DNA of 64,000 nt from contig DDCZ01000048.1 of assembly GCA_002336485.1 (NCBI GenBank), forward strand, positions 75,109 through 139,108, read 5' to 3'. Positions 15,504 through 23,421 of this stretch are shown here, one piece after another. The notes beneath the pieces are model-generated. The model was not told the DNA's origin, ran no database searches, and saw only the letters and a list, made by a program, of their open reading frames with translations. The DNA comes from Flavobacteriales bacterium UBA1993. Its GTDB lineage: Bacteria > Bacteroidota > Bacteroidia > Flavobacteriales_G > Salibacteraceae. The translations under genes and the position numbers were made by a program. How positions within the stretch are numbered: position 1 is the first letter of the stretch; each line of letters opens with the position of its first letter.

Positions 15504-17329
15504 CCGACCATTATATGTTCTTCTGGGTAAGCATAGTTTGTTGTAATAATCTTGCGGGTAAACGCAAAAATGATCGAAAGTGTTCCCAGTCTTCCCACAA
15601 ACATGGAAAAGATTAGGATATATTTTCCTGGAGTACTCATCAACTCAGTGATTCCCGTGCTATAGCCGCATGTAGAAAAAGCGCTGACTTCTTCAAAAAG
15701 AAGGTCCATGAAGCTCCGGTCGGGCAGCGCCAATATGTGGGTCTCCGTCAAACTCAATATATAGGTGCAGGCAATCATGCCACCACCAAACGTGACCAGC
15801 ACGGTAAAAGCTTTCAGCAGGTCATCAGTAGGGATGGTTCTACCCAGAACTTCGACTTTTTTCTTACCCCTAATGATGGAGTATGTGTTTATGCAGATCA
15901 GAGCAAACGTGGATGTTTTGATACCACCGGCAGTCGAGAATGTGTTGCCACCAATAAACATCATAATAACCATCATAAAGGTGGTGCCCATGGCGAGCAT
16001 ATGAATGTCTGCCGTATTGAGACCCGCCGACCTGACGGAAACGGCCTGAAACATGGCTATGATACTGCTCTCCACAAAATTGTGGTCAGCAAGCGTATTA
16101 TTCCACTCGGCAATCAGGTACAGGATCATGCTGATTCCGACAAGAATCAGGTGTGTTCGAACGGCTAAGATGGTGCTCATGTGGGGACGCTTCCAAGGAT
16201 GTTTAAGCCTGTCTCTGAGCAAGCTGGGCGTGAAAAGATCAAACAACACCGTAAACCCAAATGCCCCGAGCAAAATGAGTAGAGCCACGACTACATGAAT
16301 GATGTATGCGTCTCGCAAAAATGGCGCATACATACCGCCTGAAATGGTTGAGAAACCTCCATTGTTGAATGCGGAAATGGAGTGAAAAATGCTAAAGAAG
16401 ATCTTGTCTCCTTCTGTTTTGAAGGGCATGTCTGGTGTGAGCAAGGCATAGATTAATGCTCCGCCAATGAACTCAATTAAAAGACTCAATGTGAAGACCT
16501 TGAGCAACATATTCTTTGCATTAAAAAATGAGCCCTTCGTGACAAAGTCTTCAATAATATCGTCTTGCTTAACCCCAAAACCCGCTCGATTTAGGAAGGC
16601 TGCTAAATAGGCGAATGACACAATGTTCAGTCCGCCGAGCTTCATGAGCATCATGATCACAAATTGACCCTTTAGGCTGAAGAATGAAGCCGTGTTAACC
16701 ACTGCCAATCCAGTTACACACGTAGCCGAAACAGAAGTAAAAAGAGCGTTGGTAAAGGTCATGCTGCCTTTAACGGTTGTCATTTCTGGCATCAGAAGTA
16801 GGGCCGTGCCTGCGGCAATAATTACCAGAAAGGAGAAAATGAAAATGGTGGAAGGGTGCAGTTTTATATTGGAAATAATGCTGGTTTTATCACTCAATTC
16901 AAAGAATACCACCAGAAATAAATAGAACTGAAGGAAGACCACGGATAGGGCGCCACCGCTCTTTATGCCCACGAAATCGAAGATGCTCTCAACAAGTAAA
17001 ATGTCGAATACATTGTACATAACTCCCTCCGAAAGCAGAATCAAAACCATGATGCCTTCAAACCAATTCTGCCTGAGAAATGCTGCTGGTGAAAAATCGT
17101 AGATCAGCTTTGCGATGTAGTGAAGGACATAGTAGCCAAATGATACTTCTACAATGATCTGAATGAAGCGATTGGTTTCTTCATCCAATTCAAATCCATG
17201 ATACGCAAAGAGGGCACTGATGGCAATGATTGAGACAACAAAGGATCCAATCTTCATGAGCCGCAAGCTTTGAAGCTTACTCCCGTAGAGAAACAAGTTG
17301 ATCTTCTCGCGAATACCTCGAATGTTCAC
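15500..17329 (-). CDS. trkH: TrkH-family potassium uptake channel subunit
   Basis: Inner-membrane potassium transporter of the Trk/Ktr/HKT superfamily. At 609 residues it is longer than the usual 480, because an N-terminal segment with about four extra membrane helices (about residues 25-150) precedes the channel, as often in Bacteroidota. The four pore regions can be placed at SVSATCVTGLAVV, FNNGGFSTISGG, VSVRSAGLNTAD and SAFSTCGYSTGI, each carrying a filter glycine. It starts with GTG that shares its G with the kinase stop (TAGTG). The partner TrkA is not in the window. Confidence 0.92.
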   Translation of the reverse strand: MNIRGIREKINLFLYGSKLQSLRLMKIGSFVVSIIAISALFAYHGFELDEETNRFIQIIVEVSFGYYVLHYIAKLIYDFSPAAFLRQNWFEGIMVLILLSEGVMYNVFDILLVESIFDFVGIKSGGALSVVFLQFYLFLVVFFELSDKTSIISNIKLHPSTIFIFSFLVIIAAGTALLLMPEMTTVKGSMTFTNALFTSVSATCVTGLAVVNTASFFSLKGQFVIMMLMKLGGLNIVSFAYLAAFLNRAGFGVKQDDIIEDFVTKGSFFNAKNMLLKVFTLSLLIEFIGGALIYALLTPDMPFKTEGDKIFFSIFHSISAFNNGGFSTISGGMYAPFLRDAYIIHVVVALLILLGAFGFTVLFDLFTPSLLRDRLKHPWKRPHMSTILAVRTHLILVGISMILYLIAEWNNTLADHNFVESSIIAMFQAVSVRSAGLNTADIHMLAMGTTFMMVIMMFIGGNTFSTAGGIKTSTFALICINTYSIIRGKKKVEVLGRTIPTDDLLKAFTVLVTFGGGMIACTYILSLTETHILALPDRSFMDLLFEEVSAFSTCGYSTGITELMSTPGKYILIFSMFVGRLGTLSIIFAFTRKIITTNYAYPEEHIMVG

Positions 17330-18327
17330 TATGGCTTATTTGTTTTCATGACTTCGGACTTTAAAGCATCCGAGGTTATTGGGACAACTCCAGGGAATTG
17401 GCAAACCCAGCCACCTGCTAAGTTTGACAACAGCGCAATTTCTTCCAATGACGCGTTAACGGCTTTTGCACACGTTGCAACGCTAATGACGGAGTCGCCA
17501 GCGCCGCTTACATCTGAGATGTCTCTTGTCTGTGTTTCCAACAAATGTGAAGCTTCATGCGAAGCGATGAATACACCATCAGACGATAGCGTAAATAAGA
17601 CCAACTCCACAGGCATAATGTCATTGAGTAGTCCGAAAGCGTTTTGGAGGTCGTCTTTATTTGCAGCCAAGTTTGGCATGTTCAACCCTTCACGCAGTTC
17701 TTTCATGTTTGGCTTGTATAGCGTAGCTCCGGCGTATGAAAGAAAGTTGTTTTTCTTTGGATCCACAGATACCGGAATACCTAATGTACGAGCCTTGGCG
17801 ATCACCTTTGTGATCAATCGCGCGCCAACGACACCCTTGTCGTAATCTTCAAAAACGATAGCATCGGGACCGTTTTTGTCGATTAGGTCTTCGATTGATT
17901 TGCCCAGCCTAGAATCATCCGACTCCAATAAGGCATCGGTTTGTTCTTCGTCCATTCGAATCAACTGATTGTTGTTGCTTACGAGCCTCGTTTTAACAGA
18001 GGTTATTCGGCTTGCACTTGAATGAATTCCATCCAAACTAAGCTGAGCCGTGGTCATTAAGTCAAGCACTTGTCTGCCAGCAAAATCACTTCCAATAATC
18101 GAACAAAGTATGGGCTGTGCGCCTAAGGCTTGAAGGTTTAATGCAACATTTGCCGCACCACCTAATCGGTATTCTTTTTTAGCTATATCAAGAACTGGAA
18201 CCGGCGCTTCTGGGCTAATTCGATTCACCTTTCCGCTGTAATAAGCATCGAGAATTACATCCCCAATAACTAAAACCTTCAACGAATTGAAGGCATCTAT
18301 TTTATCGATTAGCGAACGGTTACTCAT
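17329..18327 (-). CDS. D-glycero-beta-D-manno-heptose-7-phosphate kinase (PfkB family)
   Basis: The 332-residue sugar kinase phosphorylates heptose 7-phosphate at C1 in ADP-heptose synthesis for LPS core (HldE/RfaE domain 1). It has ribokinase motif 1 (GGAANVALNLQALG) and motif 2 with the catalytic Asp (DVSGAGDSV), plus the HldE-like KVLVIGDVILDAYYSGKVNRISPEAPVP segment near the start. It has no C-terminal cytidylyltransferase-like domain, so the adenylyltransferase step must be on another gene. It overlaps the aminotransferase gene by 4 nt and trkH by 1 nt. Confidence 0.85.
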   Translation of the reverse strand: MSNRSLIDKIDAFNSLKVLVIGDVILDAYYSGKVNRISPEAPVPVLDIAKKEYRLGGAANVALNLQALGAQPILCSIIGSDFAGRQVLDLMTTAQLSLDGIHSSASRITSVKTRLVSNNNQLIRMDEEQTDALLESDDSRLGKSIEDLIDKNGPDAIVFEDYDKGVVGARLITKVIAKARTLGIPVSVDPKKNNFLSYAGATLYKPNMKELREGLNMPNLAANKDDLQNAFGLLNDIMPVELVLFTLSSDGVFIASHEASHLLETQTRDISDVSGAGDSVISVATCAKAVNASLEEIALLSNLAGGWVCQFPGVVPITSDALKSEVMKTNKP

Positions 18328-19520
18328 GCCTCTAATTGTTCGATGGCTGTTTTAATCCTCGAAATTGCTTCAACAAGAACGGGGTTGGCTGCAGCATAAG
18401 ACAAACGGAGATAATCGTCTGCTCCGAATGCGGAACCTGGAACCGTTGCAACGTGCGCTACTTCCAATAAATACATAGCCAAGTCTTCGGCATTTTCAAT
18501 CTTTCTATCACCTATCGATTTCCCGAAACAGGACGAGACTTTTGGGAAAAGATAGAATGCACCTTCGGGTTCGTTGCACTCGAGACCGGGAATGGATCGC
18601 ATGCCCTCGATCATAATCAGTCGACGTTCTTTGAAGGCCTCAATCATATAATTAACCGTGGCTCGATCAGCTTCCATCGCTGCTTTTGCCGCCATTTGGC
18701 TTATTCCAGAAGGTGCGCTCGTAAACTGACCTTGAATCTTTGTACATGCTTTTGCGATTTTTTCACTCGCTGCTATGTATCCAATTCTCCATCCCGTCAT
18801 TGCCCACGCTTTCGAAACACCGTTTACGGTAATCACACGGTCGTGAATTTCAGGAATAGACGCCAATGAAAAGTGGGTTCCAACAAAACGGATATGCTCA
18901 TATATCTCATCGCTGACCACATGGACCTTAGGGTGTCGTTCGAAGACTTTGCCTAGAGCCCGAAGCTCTGCTTCGCTGTATGCTCCACCGGTTGGGTTTG
19001 AAGGAGAGGAAAAGATGAAAAGCTTGGTGTTTGCTGTTATTGCAGATTCGAGCTGCTCGGGCGTGATCTTGAAGTTGGTCTCAAACCCTGTTTTTATCTG
19101 AACTACTTTACCTTCAGCATACCCAGCCATTTCATTGTAGCTGACCCAAAATGGAGCTGGAATAATTACTTCCTCGCCTGGGTTTACCAAACACAATACT
19201 GTATTCATTAGGCTTTGTTTCGCGCCGGTTGAAATCACAATTTGGGTTGGTTTGTAGCTCAATCCATTGTCTCGCCGTAGCTTTTGGGCTATGGCCTCAC
19301 GCACTTCCAGATAGCCCGGGACAGGAGTATAGTGTGTGTAGTTTTCGTCAATTGCCTTTTTCGCGGCTTCTTTAATGAAGTCGGGGGTGTTAAAGTCTGG
19401 CTCACCAAGGCTTAAGTTGATTACATCAACACCTTTATTTTTCAAGTCGCGACTACGTTGCGACATCGCAATAGTGGCAGATTCCGCCAAATTTTCGATC
19501 CGATCGGATAATGTCGTCAT
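18324..19520 (-). CDS. PLP-dependent aspartate aminotransferase family protein
   Basis: Class I aminotransferase of 398 residues, most like the AspC/prephenate aminotransferase Ib subgroup. It begins LSDRIENLAESATIAMSQR and contains LSLGEPDFNTPDFI, SSPSNPTG, VSDEIYEHI, and the PLP-lysine K237 in NGVSKAWAMTGWRIGY. It transfers amino groups between aspartate and 2-oxoglutarate (substrate range not determinable). First gene of a five-gene minus-strand operon (aminotransferase, heptose kinase, trkH, ubiE, porT), with a TAGATTTG box 16 nt before ATG. Confidence 0.92.
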   Translation of the reverse strand: MTTLSDRIENLAESATIAMSQRSRDLKNKGVDVINLSLGEPDFNTPDFIKEAAKKAIDENYTHYTPVPGYLEVREAIAQKLRRDNGLSYKPTQIVISTGAKQSLMNTVLCLVNPGEEVIIPAPFWVSYNEMAGYAEGKVVQIKTGFETNFKITPEQLESAITANTKLFIFSSPSNPTGGAYSEAELRALGKVFERHPKVHVVSDEIYEHIRFVGTHFSLASIPEIHDRVITVNGVSKAWAMTGWRIGYIAASEKIAKACTKIQGQFTSAPSGISQMAAKAAMEADRATVNYMIEAFKERRLIMIEGMRSIPGLECNEPEGAFYLFPKVSSCFGKSIGDRKIENAEDLAMYLLEVAHVATVPGSAFGADDYLRLSYAAANPVLVEAISRIKTAIEQLEA

Positions 19521-19536
19521 ACGCTCAATTAGGCTG

Positions 19537-19544
19537 CAAATCTA
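19537..19544 (-). promoter_or_regulatory. -7 box of the aminotransferase operon
   Basis: TAGATTTG, an exact TAnnTTTG match, 16 nt before the ATG of the aminotransferase gene. No TTG is present at the expected upstream distance. Confidence 0.5.
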
Positions 19545-19647
19545 ATGAAATGCATGGCCCCTTGATAAGTCTATCGATTCGGCCGCTCGCTTACTTTTAT
19601 GATTTATAATTCCGCTGCTATGTTTCTTGAACCGTTAAACTTGCATC

Positions 19648-20211
19648 ATGGAATTAGCTGAAACAATAATCGAAGCATTCGCCTTCTTAATTGCAGTTGC
19701 CGCGGTGCTTGCCGTTATTTATTTGATTGTGATGAAATACTTCGATTCGAAACGCGGAGATCTTGAACGCGCATTGCACCAAGAAAAAATGAAGCAGTTT
19801 TTGCCCATTCAGATGCAAGCCTATGAAAGATTAATTCTCTTTTTAGAGCGGATTCACCCTGAACGATTGGTCTTTCGAGTAAATAAACCGGGAATGAGTG
19901 CACGTATAATGCAAGCCGAAATATTGAAATTGGTGCGCGATGAATTTGACCACAACCTTGCGCAGCAGCTATACATAAGTAATGAGGCATGGGTGGCAGT
20001 TTGTACGGCTCGAGAAGAGAGTATGAAGATTTTGACTTTTGCCGCAGAAAAAACGGATGCGACTGGAACGAGCTTAGACTTTAGTTCCAATATTTTAAGC
20101 ACGATGGAGAAATTGGAAAAATCGCCTACAGAAATGGCTGCGAAAATCCTAAAGGCGGAATTCAGGAGAAGCCTAAAGAGCGCCGAACCTAAAGCGAATC
20201 GAGCAGTTTAA
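19648..20211 (+). CDS. conserved membrane-anchored protein of unknown function (DUF7935-like)
   Basis: A 187-residue protein with one N-terminal membrane helix (about 8-29) and a cytoplasmic helical, partly coiled region. Recognisable conserved stretches are FDSKRGDLERALHQEKMKQFLPIQMQAYERL and IMQAEILKLVRDEFDHNLAQQLYIS, which I know from hypothetical proteins of Bacteroidota (tentatively the DUF7935 family). Function unknown. A -7-like box TAAACTTG lies exactly 4 nt before ATG. Its 3' end overlaps meaB by 23 nt, convergently. Confidence 0.75.
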   Translation: MELAETIIEAFAFLIAVAAVLAVIYLIVMKYFDSKRGDLERALHQEKMKQFLPIQMQAYERLILFLERIHPERLVFRVNKPGMSARIMQAEILKLVRDEFDHNLAQQLYISNEAWVAVCTAREESMKILTFAAEKTDATGTSLDFSSNILSTMEKLEKSPTEMAAKILKAEFRRSLKSAEPKANRAV

Positions 20212-21154
20212 GTACGGCCTCAAACTCGTTTGATTCGGCATTCTCAATTTCTAATCGAATTTCTTCGAGATTTACTTTGTCATCCACTTGCTGAAGAAAT
20301 CGTTGCAATGCTGCTTGTTCTGCTAGGTTCTGAAAAGCCCTGAACTGCTGAGACTTTCGGTTCTCTTCCATCCAACCAGATTCACTAATCGTTCGATCTC
20401 TGTCCATTACAGCTTCCCAACTCTCTTTCACCCCTTCATTTTGAATTCCTGATGCAACAAGAACCTTTGGGCCCCAGCCCGAGATGGCGCTGGGAAAAAG
20501 GTGTAGGGCAATCTCGATTTGCTTTTTTGCTTTCGCTGCATTCGCAACGTTTGGACCATCGGCTTTATTAACAACAATGATGTCTGCAGACTCCATGATG
20601 CCTCTTTTAATTCCTTGAAGTTCATCTCCCGTTCCAGGCATGGCGAGCATCATGAAGGTGTCCGTAACGTTAATTACTTCCGTCTCACTTTGTCCAACAC
20701 CGACGGTTTCAATAATCACTACGTCGTAACCTGCCGCCTCACAGAGCAACATTGTTTCTCTGGTTCGAGATGCAACGCCACCTAAGTTGCCGCTAGTCGG
20801 ACTCGGTCGAATGAATGCATTTTCATTTCTGATCAGGTCTTCCATCCGGGTCTTATCACCTAATATGCTACCAGATCCACGCGAGCTGCTTGGATCTATG
20901 GCCAAAACCGCCACTTTTAATCCCGATTCTACGATGTGAATTCCAAGGTTTTCAATGAATGTGCTTTTGCCAACTCCCGGAATACCCGTGATTCCAAGTC
21001 GGATCGATTTCTTTCGATGGGTGTAAAGGGCGTGGATTAACTGATGCGAAAGATATCTGTCCTCGAGCTTCTGGCTCTCGACTAATGTTATCCCCTTGGA
21101 TAAGGCGAGTTTATCGCCAGAACGTATGCCTGAAATGATTTGGTTTAGTTCCAC
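20189..21154 (-). CDS. meaB: methylmalonyl-CoA mutase-associated GTPase MeaB
   Basis: G3E-family P-loop GTPase that protects and loads adenosylcobalamin in methylmalonyl-CoA mutase. The 321-residue protein has Walker A GIPGVGKST (about 58-66), the family signature AIDPSSSRGSGSILGDKTRM, the Walker B region VIIETVGVGQSE, and the base-specificity motif NKADG. The start is GTG (no in-frame ATG before residue 108 or so). The mutase itself is not in this window. A TTTCTTTG box lies 7 nt before GTG. Confidence 0.94.
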   Translation of the reverse strand: MELNQIISGIRSGDKLALSKGITLVESQKLEDRYLSHQLIHALYTHRKKSIRLGITGIPGVGKSTFIENLGIHIVESGLKVAVLAIDPSSSRGSGSILGDKTRMEDLIRNENAFIRPSPTSGNLGGVASRTRETMLLCEAAGYDVVIIETVGVGQSETEVINVTDTFMMLAMPGTGDELQGIKRGIMESADIIVVNKADGPNVANAAKAKKQIEIALHLFPSAISGWGPKVLVASGIQNEGVKESWEAVMDRDRTISESGWMEENRKSQQFRAFQNLAEQAALQRFLQQVDDKVNLEEIRLEIENAESNEFEAVLKLLDSL

Positions 21155-21186
21155 TTTAGCGCAAAGAAAGTCAATGCATAAAACAT

Positions 21187-21594
21187 TTACTCAAACCCGT
21201 GATCAAAAGCAACGGTGAGCTTGGTCTTACAGTCGCCTTTTATCAATTCGCTTACAGTCACCTCGTACTTGGTGTTGAGTTGGATGTTGTTTCTAGTCAA
21301 AAACTCATGATCAATTCTAATATCCTTCAGATCGCCAAGTTCTTGATCTTCTAGCGCCAAAATGCTCGCTTTGAAATCCAGGTAAATGGCAATTCTACCA
21401 TCGCCATCTGAGTGTGGGCGGAGGTCAATAACCTCTGCAAGCGTTTCGGTAATTTCATAGTTGCAATCGCCAGAAGCTTGTTTATTCTCCCCACAAGATG
21501 TGGAAAGCAAAACCAACAATGAAAGCAAAAGAAAACGGCCGCTACTTTTCAATTTCAGGTTTGAATGGAATGGATGCATCTGTTCAGTTTTCAT
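21187..21594 (-). CDS. small lipoprotein of unknown function
   Basis: A 135-residue exported protein whose signal sequence LLLSLLVLLSTSCGEN ends in a lipobox Cys (about residue 34). A downstream ATG (M6) is an alternative start that would still leave the signal intact. The mature part is acidic (DGDGRIAIYLDFKASI, GDCKTKLTVAFDHGF), with paired cysteines that may form a disulfide. No domain recognised. Its first 11 nt overlap the end of the 41-codon gene upstream, which suggests translational coupling, and meaB follows after 32 nt. Confidence 0.7.
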   Translation of the reverse strand: MKTEQMHPFHSNLKLKSSGRFLLLSLLVLLSTSCGENKQASGDCNYEITETLAEVIDLRPHSDGDGRIAIYLDFKASILALEDQELGDLKDIRIDHEFLTRNNIQLNTKYEVTVSELIKGDCKTKLTVAFDHGFE

Positions 21595-21709
21595 TTTTTT
21601 TAGCTCGATTTCGCTTGATGCGCTTAATCTGAAACCGGATATAGAGAATAAAAAAGGTTGCGAGCATTAATCCCACAAATCCAAGCACAACATACTCTCC
21701 AGGTTTCAT
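21584..21709 (-). CDS. 41-residue single-helix membrane microprotein
   Basis: The small frame runs ATG (21709) to TGA (21586-21584). It starts MKPGEYVVLGFVGLMLATFF, a membrane helix of about 20 residues, and continues into a strongly basic tail (RFQIKRIKRNRAKKNEN). This is a plausible N-out, C-in single-pass protein by the positive-inside rule. It overlaps the lipoprotein gene by 11 nt. A -7-like box TACATTTA sits exactly 4 nt before its ATG. The family is not recognised. Confidence 0.6.
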   Translation of the reverse strand: MKPGEYVVLGFVGLMLATFFILYIRFQIKRIKRNRAKKNEN

Positions 21710-21765
21710 TTCGTAAATGTAACAGTCAGAGCTTAATTGTGTTTGTAAATTTAGAGAATGGCGAG

Positions 21766-22539
21766 TTATTCCATAAATCCGAAAATGAGCAACACACCAA
21801 TTGCAATCATAAGCACTCCAACAAGGGTTTGCATGAATCCGATGGTCACTTTCTTCATTAGCCGTTTACCGAAAAATGCGCCGATAAATGCGCTCAACGT
21901 TGCGCTCACAACTAGCATGTATGAATCTGCTATTGCGGTGAAGTCGAAACTCACGGCATAGGTGCCAATGCGTATGGTATCGATGACGCAGGCAATGACG
22001 ATCCCAGTTGCCACGAATTGTTCTTTTGTAAGCGGCAGCTTTATTAAAAAAGCGCTTCGGAGCGCGCCTTGATGGCCAGATACACCTCCGAAAAACCCAC
22101 TAATAAGGCCACCCAGTAGCAATTTGTTTTCTTTGAATTGAATGCGCTTCAGAAAGGGTATCAACTCGAAAAGGGAGAAGAAGATGATCAGGACTCCTAT
22201 TATTAAATTTATCAGACTTGTGGACATGTCTCCAAATAGGTGAATCGTTTGGTCATCTTCTAATCCGGCGATCCAACCGAGTAGATACGCGCCAATGAAG
22301 GCCCCAATAATAGCGGGCATTCCAAATGTCAAGGCAATGCGCCAAACCGTGTGCTTGCCAATTAGAACAAGCTTAAAGAGGTTGTTTAGGAAATGGACAA
22401 TTGCCGTTGCAGCAACCGCAATTTCGGGAGGGAAGAATAGGATGAAAGCAGGGGTGAGCATGCTGCCAAGCCCAAAACCGCTGAAAAATGTGAGCATCGA
22501 TGCACCGAATGCGACAAAAATGACAATTGCATATTCCAT
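21766..22539 (-). CDS. TauE/SafE-family membrane permease
   Basis: The 257-residue protein has about eight transmembrane helices and the family's twofold repeat, seen in the N-terminal GFGLGSMLTPAFILFFPPEIAVAATAIVHFLNN and the mid-protein LISGFFGGVSGHQGALRSAFL. TauE/SafE proteins are thought to export sulfite, sulfonates or other small organic anions; the substrate here is unknown. It follows the terminator at 22561-22604, so it should have its own promoter, which I could not identify. No sulfur genes adjoin it. Confidence 0.9.
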   Translation of the reverse strand: MEYAIVIFVAFGASMLTFFSGFGLGSMLTPAFILFFPPEIAVAATAIVHFLNNLFKLVLIGKHTVWRIALTFGMPAIIGAFIGAYLLGWIAGLEDDQTIHLFGDMSTSLINLIIGVLIIFFSLFELIPFLKRIQFKENKLLLGGLISGFFGGVSGHQGALRSAFLIKLPLTKEQFVATGIVIACVIDTIRIGTYAVSFDFTAIADSYMLVVSATLSAFIGAFFGKRLMKKVTIGFMQTLVGVLMIAIGVLLIFGFME

Positions 22540-22560
22540 GCTGCAATAATAAGACCTATC

Positions 22561-22604
22561 AAAAAAAACCGGAGCATACTAGATCTATCGATCTGTATCT
22601 CCGG
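22561..22604 (-). terminator. Rho-independent terminator for a minus-strand small transcript
   Basis: The arms CCGGAG-ATAC-AGAT and ATCT-GTAT-CTCCGG form a 14-bp stem with single bulged bases (22569-22604) and a six-base loop, followed on the minus strand by eight T. No large minus-strand gene lies upstream, so it must end a short RNA or the 26-codon ORF described next. Confidence 0.75.
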
Positions 22605-22665
22605 CCAGCACCCCAAAAACCTTGGTTAAGATTTGATATAGAAACGGGCGATTTGGGTTGTTCAT
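22585..22665 (-). CDS. candidate 26-residue microprotein ending inside a terminator
   Basis: The frame starts ATG at 22665 with an AAGGAAG purine stretch about 11 nt upstream, encodes MNNPNRPFLYQILTKVFGVL and six more residues ending DTDR, and stops at TAG (22587-22585) within the loop of the terminator hairpin at 22561-22604. The product would be basic and partly hydrophobic. No promoter box was found between it and the divergent nitroreductase gene. It could equally be an untranslated small RNA; no homologue is recognised. Confidence 0.4.
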   Translation of the reverse strand: MNNPNRPFLYQILTKVFGVLAGDTDR

Positions 22666-22734
22666 TATATATTGATCTTCCTTTTAGACCACTTGTCCAT
22701 ATTTGACGATGAGTTCTATTAAAATTGATCACAA

Positions 22735-23319
22735 ATGCAATTAACTGCTGCCGAATCTCGAGCTTGGATGAAGACCCGAAGGTCTGTCTACCCGAAAATG
22801 TTTAAAAATGGGGAGGTTTCTAGGGAGGAAATACTTCGATTGCTTGAGGTGGCTCGATGGGCACCGACGCATAAGTTGACTCAACCCTGGAGGTTCCATG
22901 TATACATGAATGAGAGCCGACTCGAGTTGGCAAAACTTCAAAGTGAAATCCTCATCAATCAAAAAGGCGAATCGGAACAAACGGTGGCCAAGTGCGCAAA
23001 AATGCATTTGAACGCTGATAGGAGCGCAGCGGTAATTGCCATTATAATGAAACGGGATGTGGAGAAACGTGTGCCGCCAAATGAAGAGATTTGTGCCGTC
23101 GCATGTGCGGTTCAGAATATCGCACTGCATGCATCCAGCATGGGTTTAGGCGGGTATTGGAGTACCGGTGCGAGCACGAATTCTCCAAAGATTAGATCTG
23201 AGTTGAAATTGAATGAAGACGATTTGCACTTGGGCTGGCTCTATATTGGAGCGGTGGAGTCGTTGACTGCCGCTAAGGACAATCGATTTGAGGTGGAAGG
23301 TTACGTAGAGTTTCGCTAA
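22735..23319 (+). CDS. nitroreductase family protein
   Basis: FMN-dependent oxidoreductase of 194 residues, resembling the small YdjA-type nitroreductases. Visible features: the N-terminal RRSVYPKMFKNGEVSREEI-like segment (FMN phosphate contact), LEVARWAPTHKLTQPWRFHV, AVACAVQNIALHASSMGLGGYWSTG, and the C-terminal LGWLYIGAV. The physiological substrate is unknown. It is divergent from the small transcript and TauE. A box with one mismatch (CATATTTG) lies about 28 nt before ATG. Confidence 0.9.
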   Translation: MQLTAAESRAWMKTRRSVYPKMFKNGEVSREEILRLLEVARWAPTHKLTQPWRFHVYMNESRLELAKLQSEILINQKGESEQTVAKCAKMHLNADRSAAVIAIIMKRDVEKRVPPNEEICAVACAVQNIALHASSMGLGGYWSTGASTNSPKIRSELKLNEDDLHLGWLYIGAVESLTAAKDNRFEVEGYVEFR

Positions 23320-23324
23320 AAGAA

Positions 23325-23365
23325 GTATGCGCCCTCTTCGATTTGACATCGAATTAAGCGCATAC
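23325..23365. other. long imperfect hairpin between convergent genes
   Basis: Arms GTATGCGC (23325-23332) and GCGCATAC (23358-23365) pair perfectly, and inside them TTCGAT (23337-23342) pairs with ATCGAA (23348-23353), leaving a CCTC/TTAA internal loop. It lies 6 nt after the nitroreductase stop and before the convergent glycosyltransferase. There is no clear T run on either strand, so it may act as a 3'-end stabiliser or weak bidirectional terminator. Confidence 0.5.
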
Positions 23366-23421
23366 AATCAACCACCACTATCATATAGTTCGAGAATCTA
23401 ACCCTATTAAACGTCTAACTG

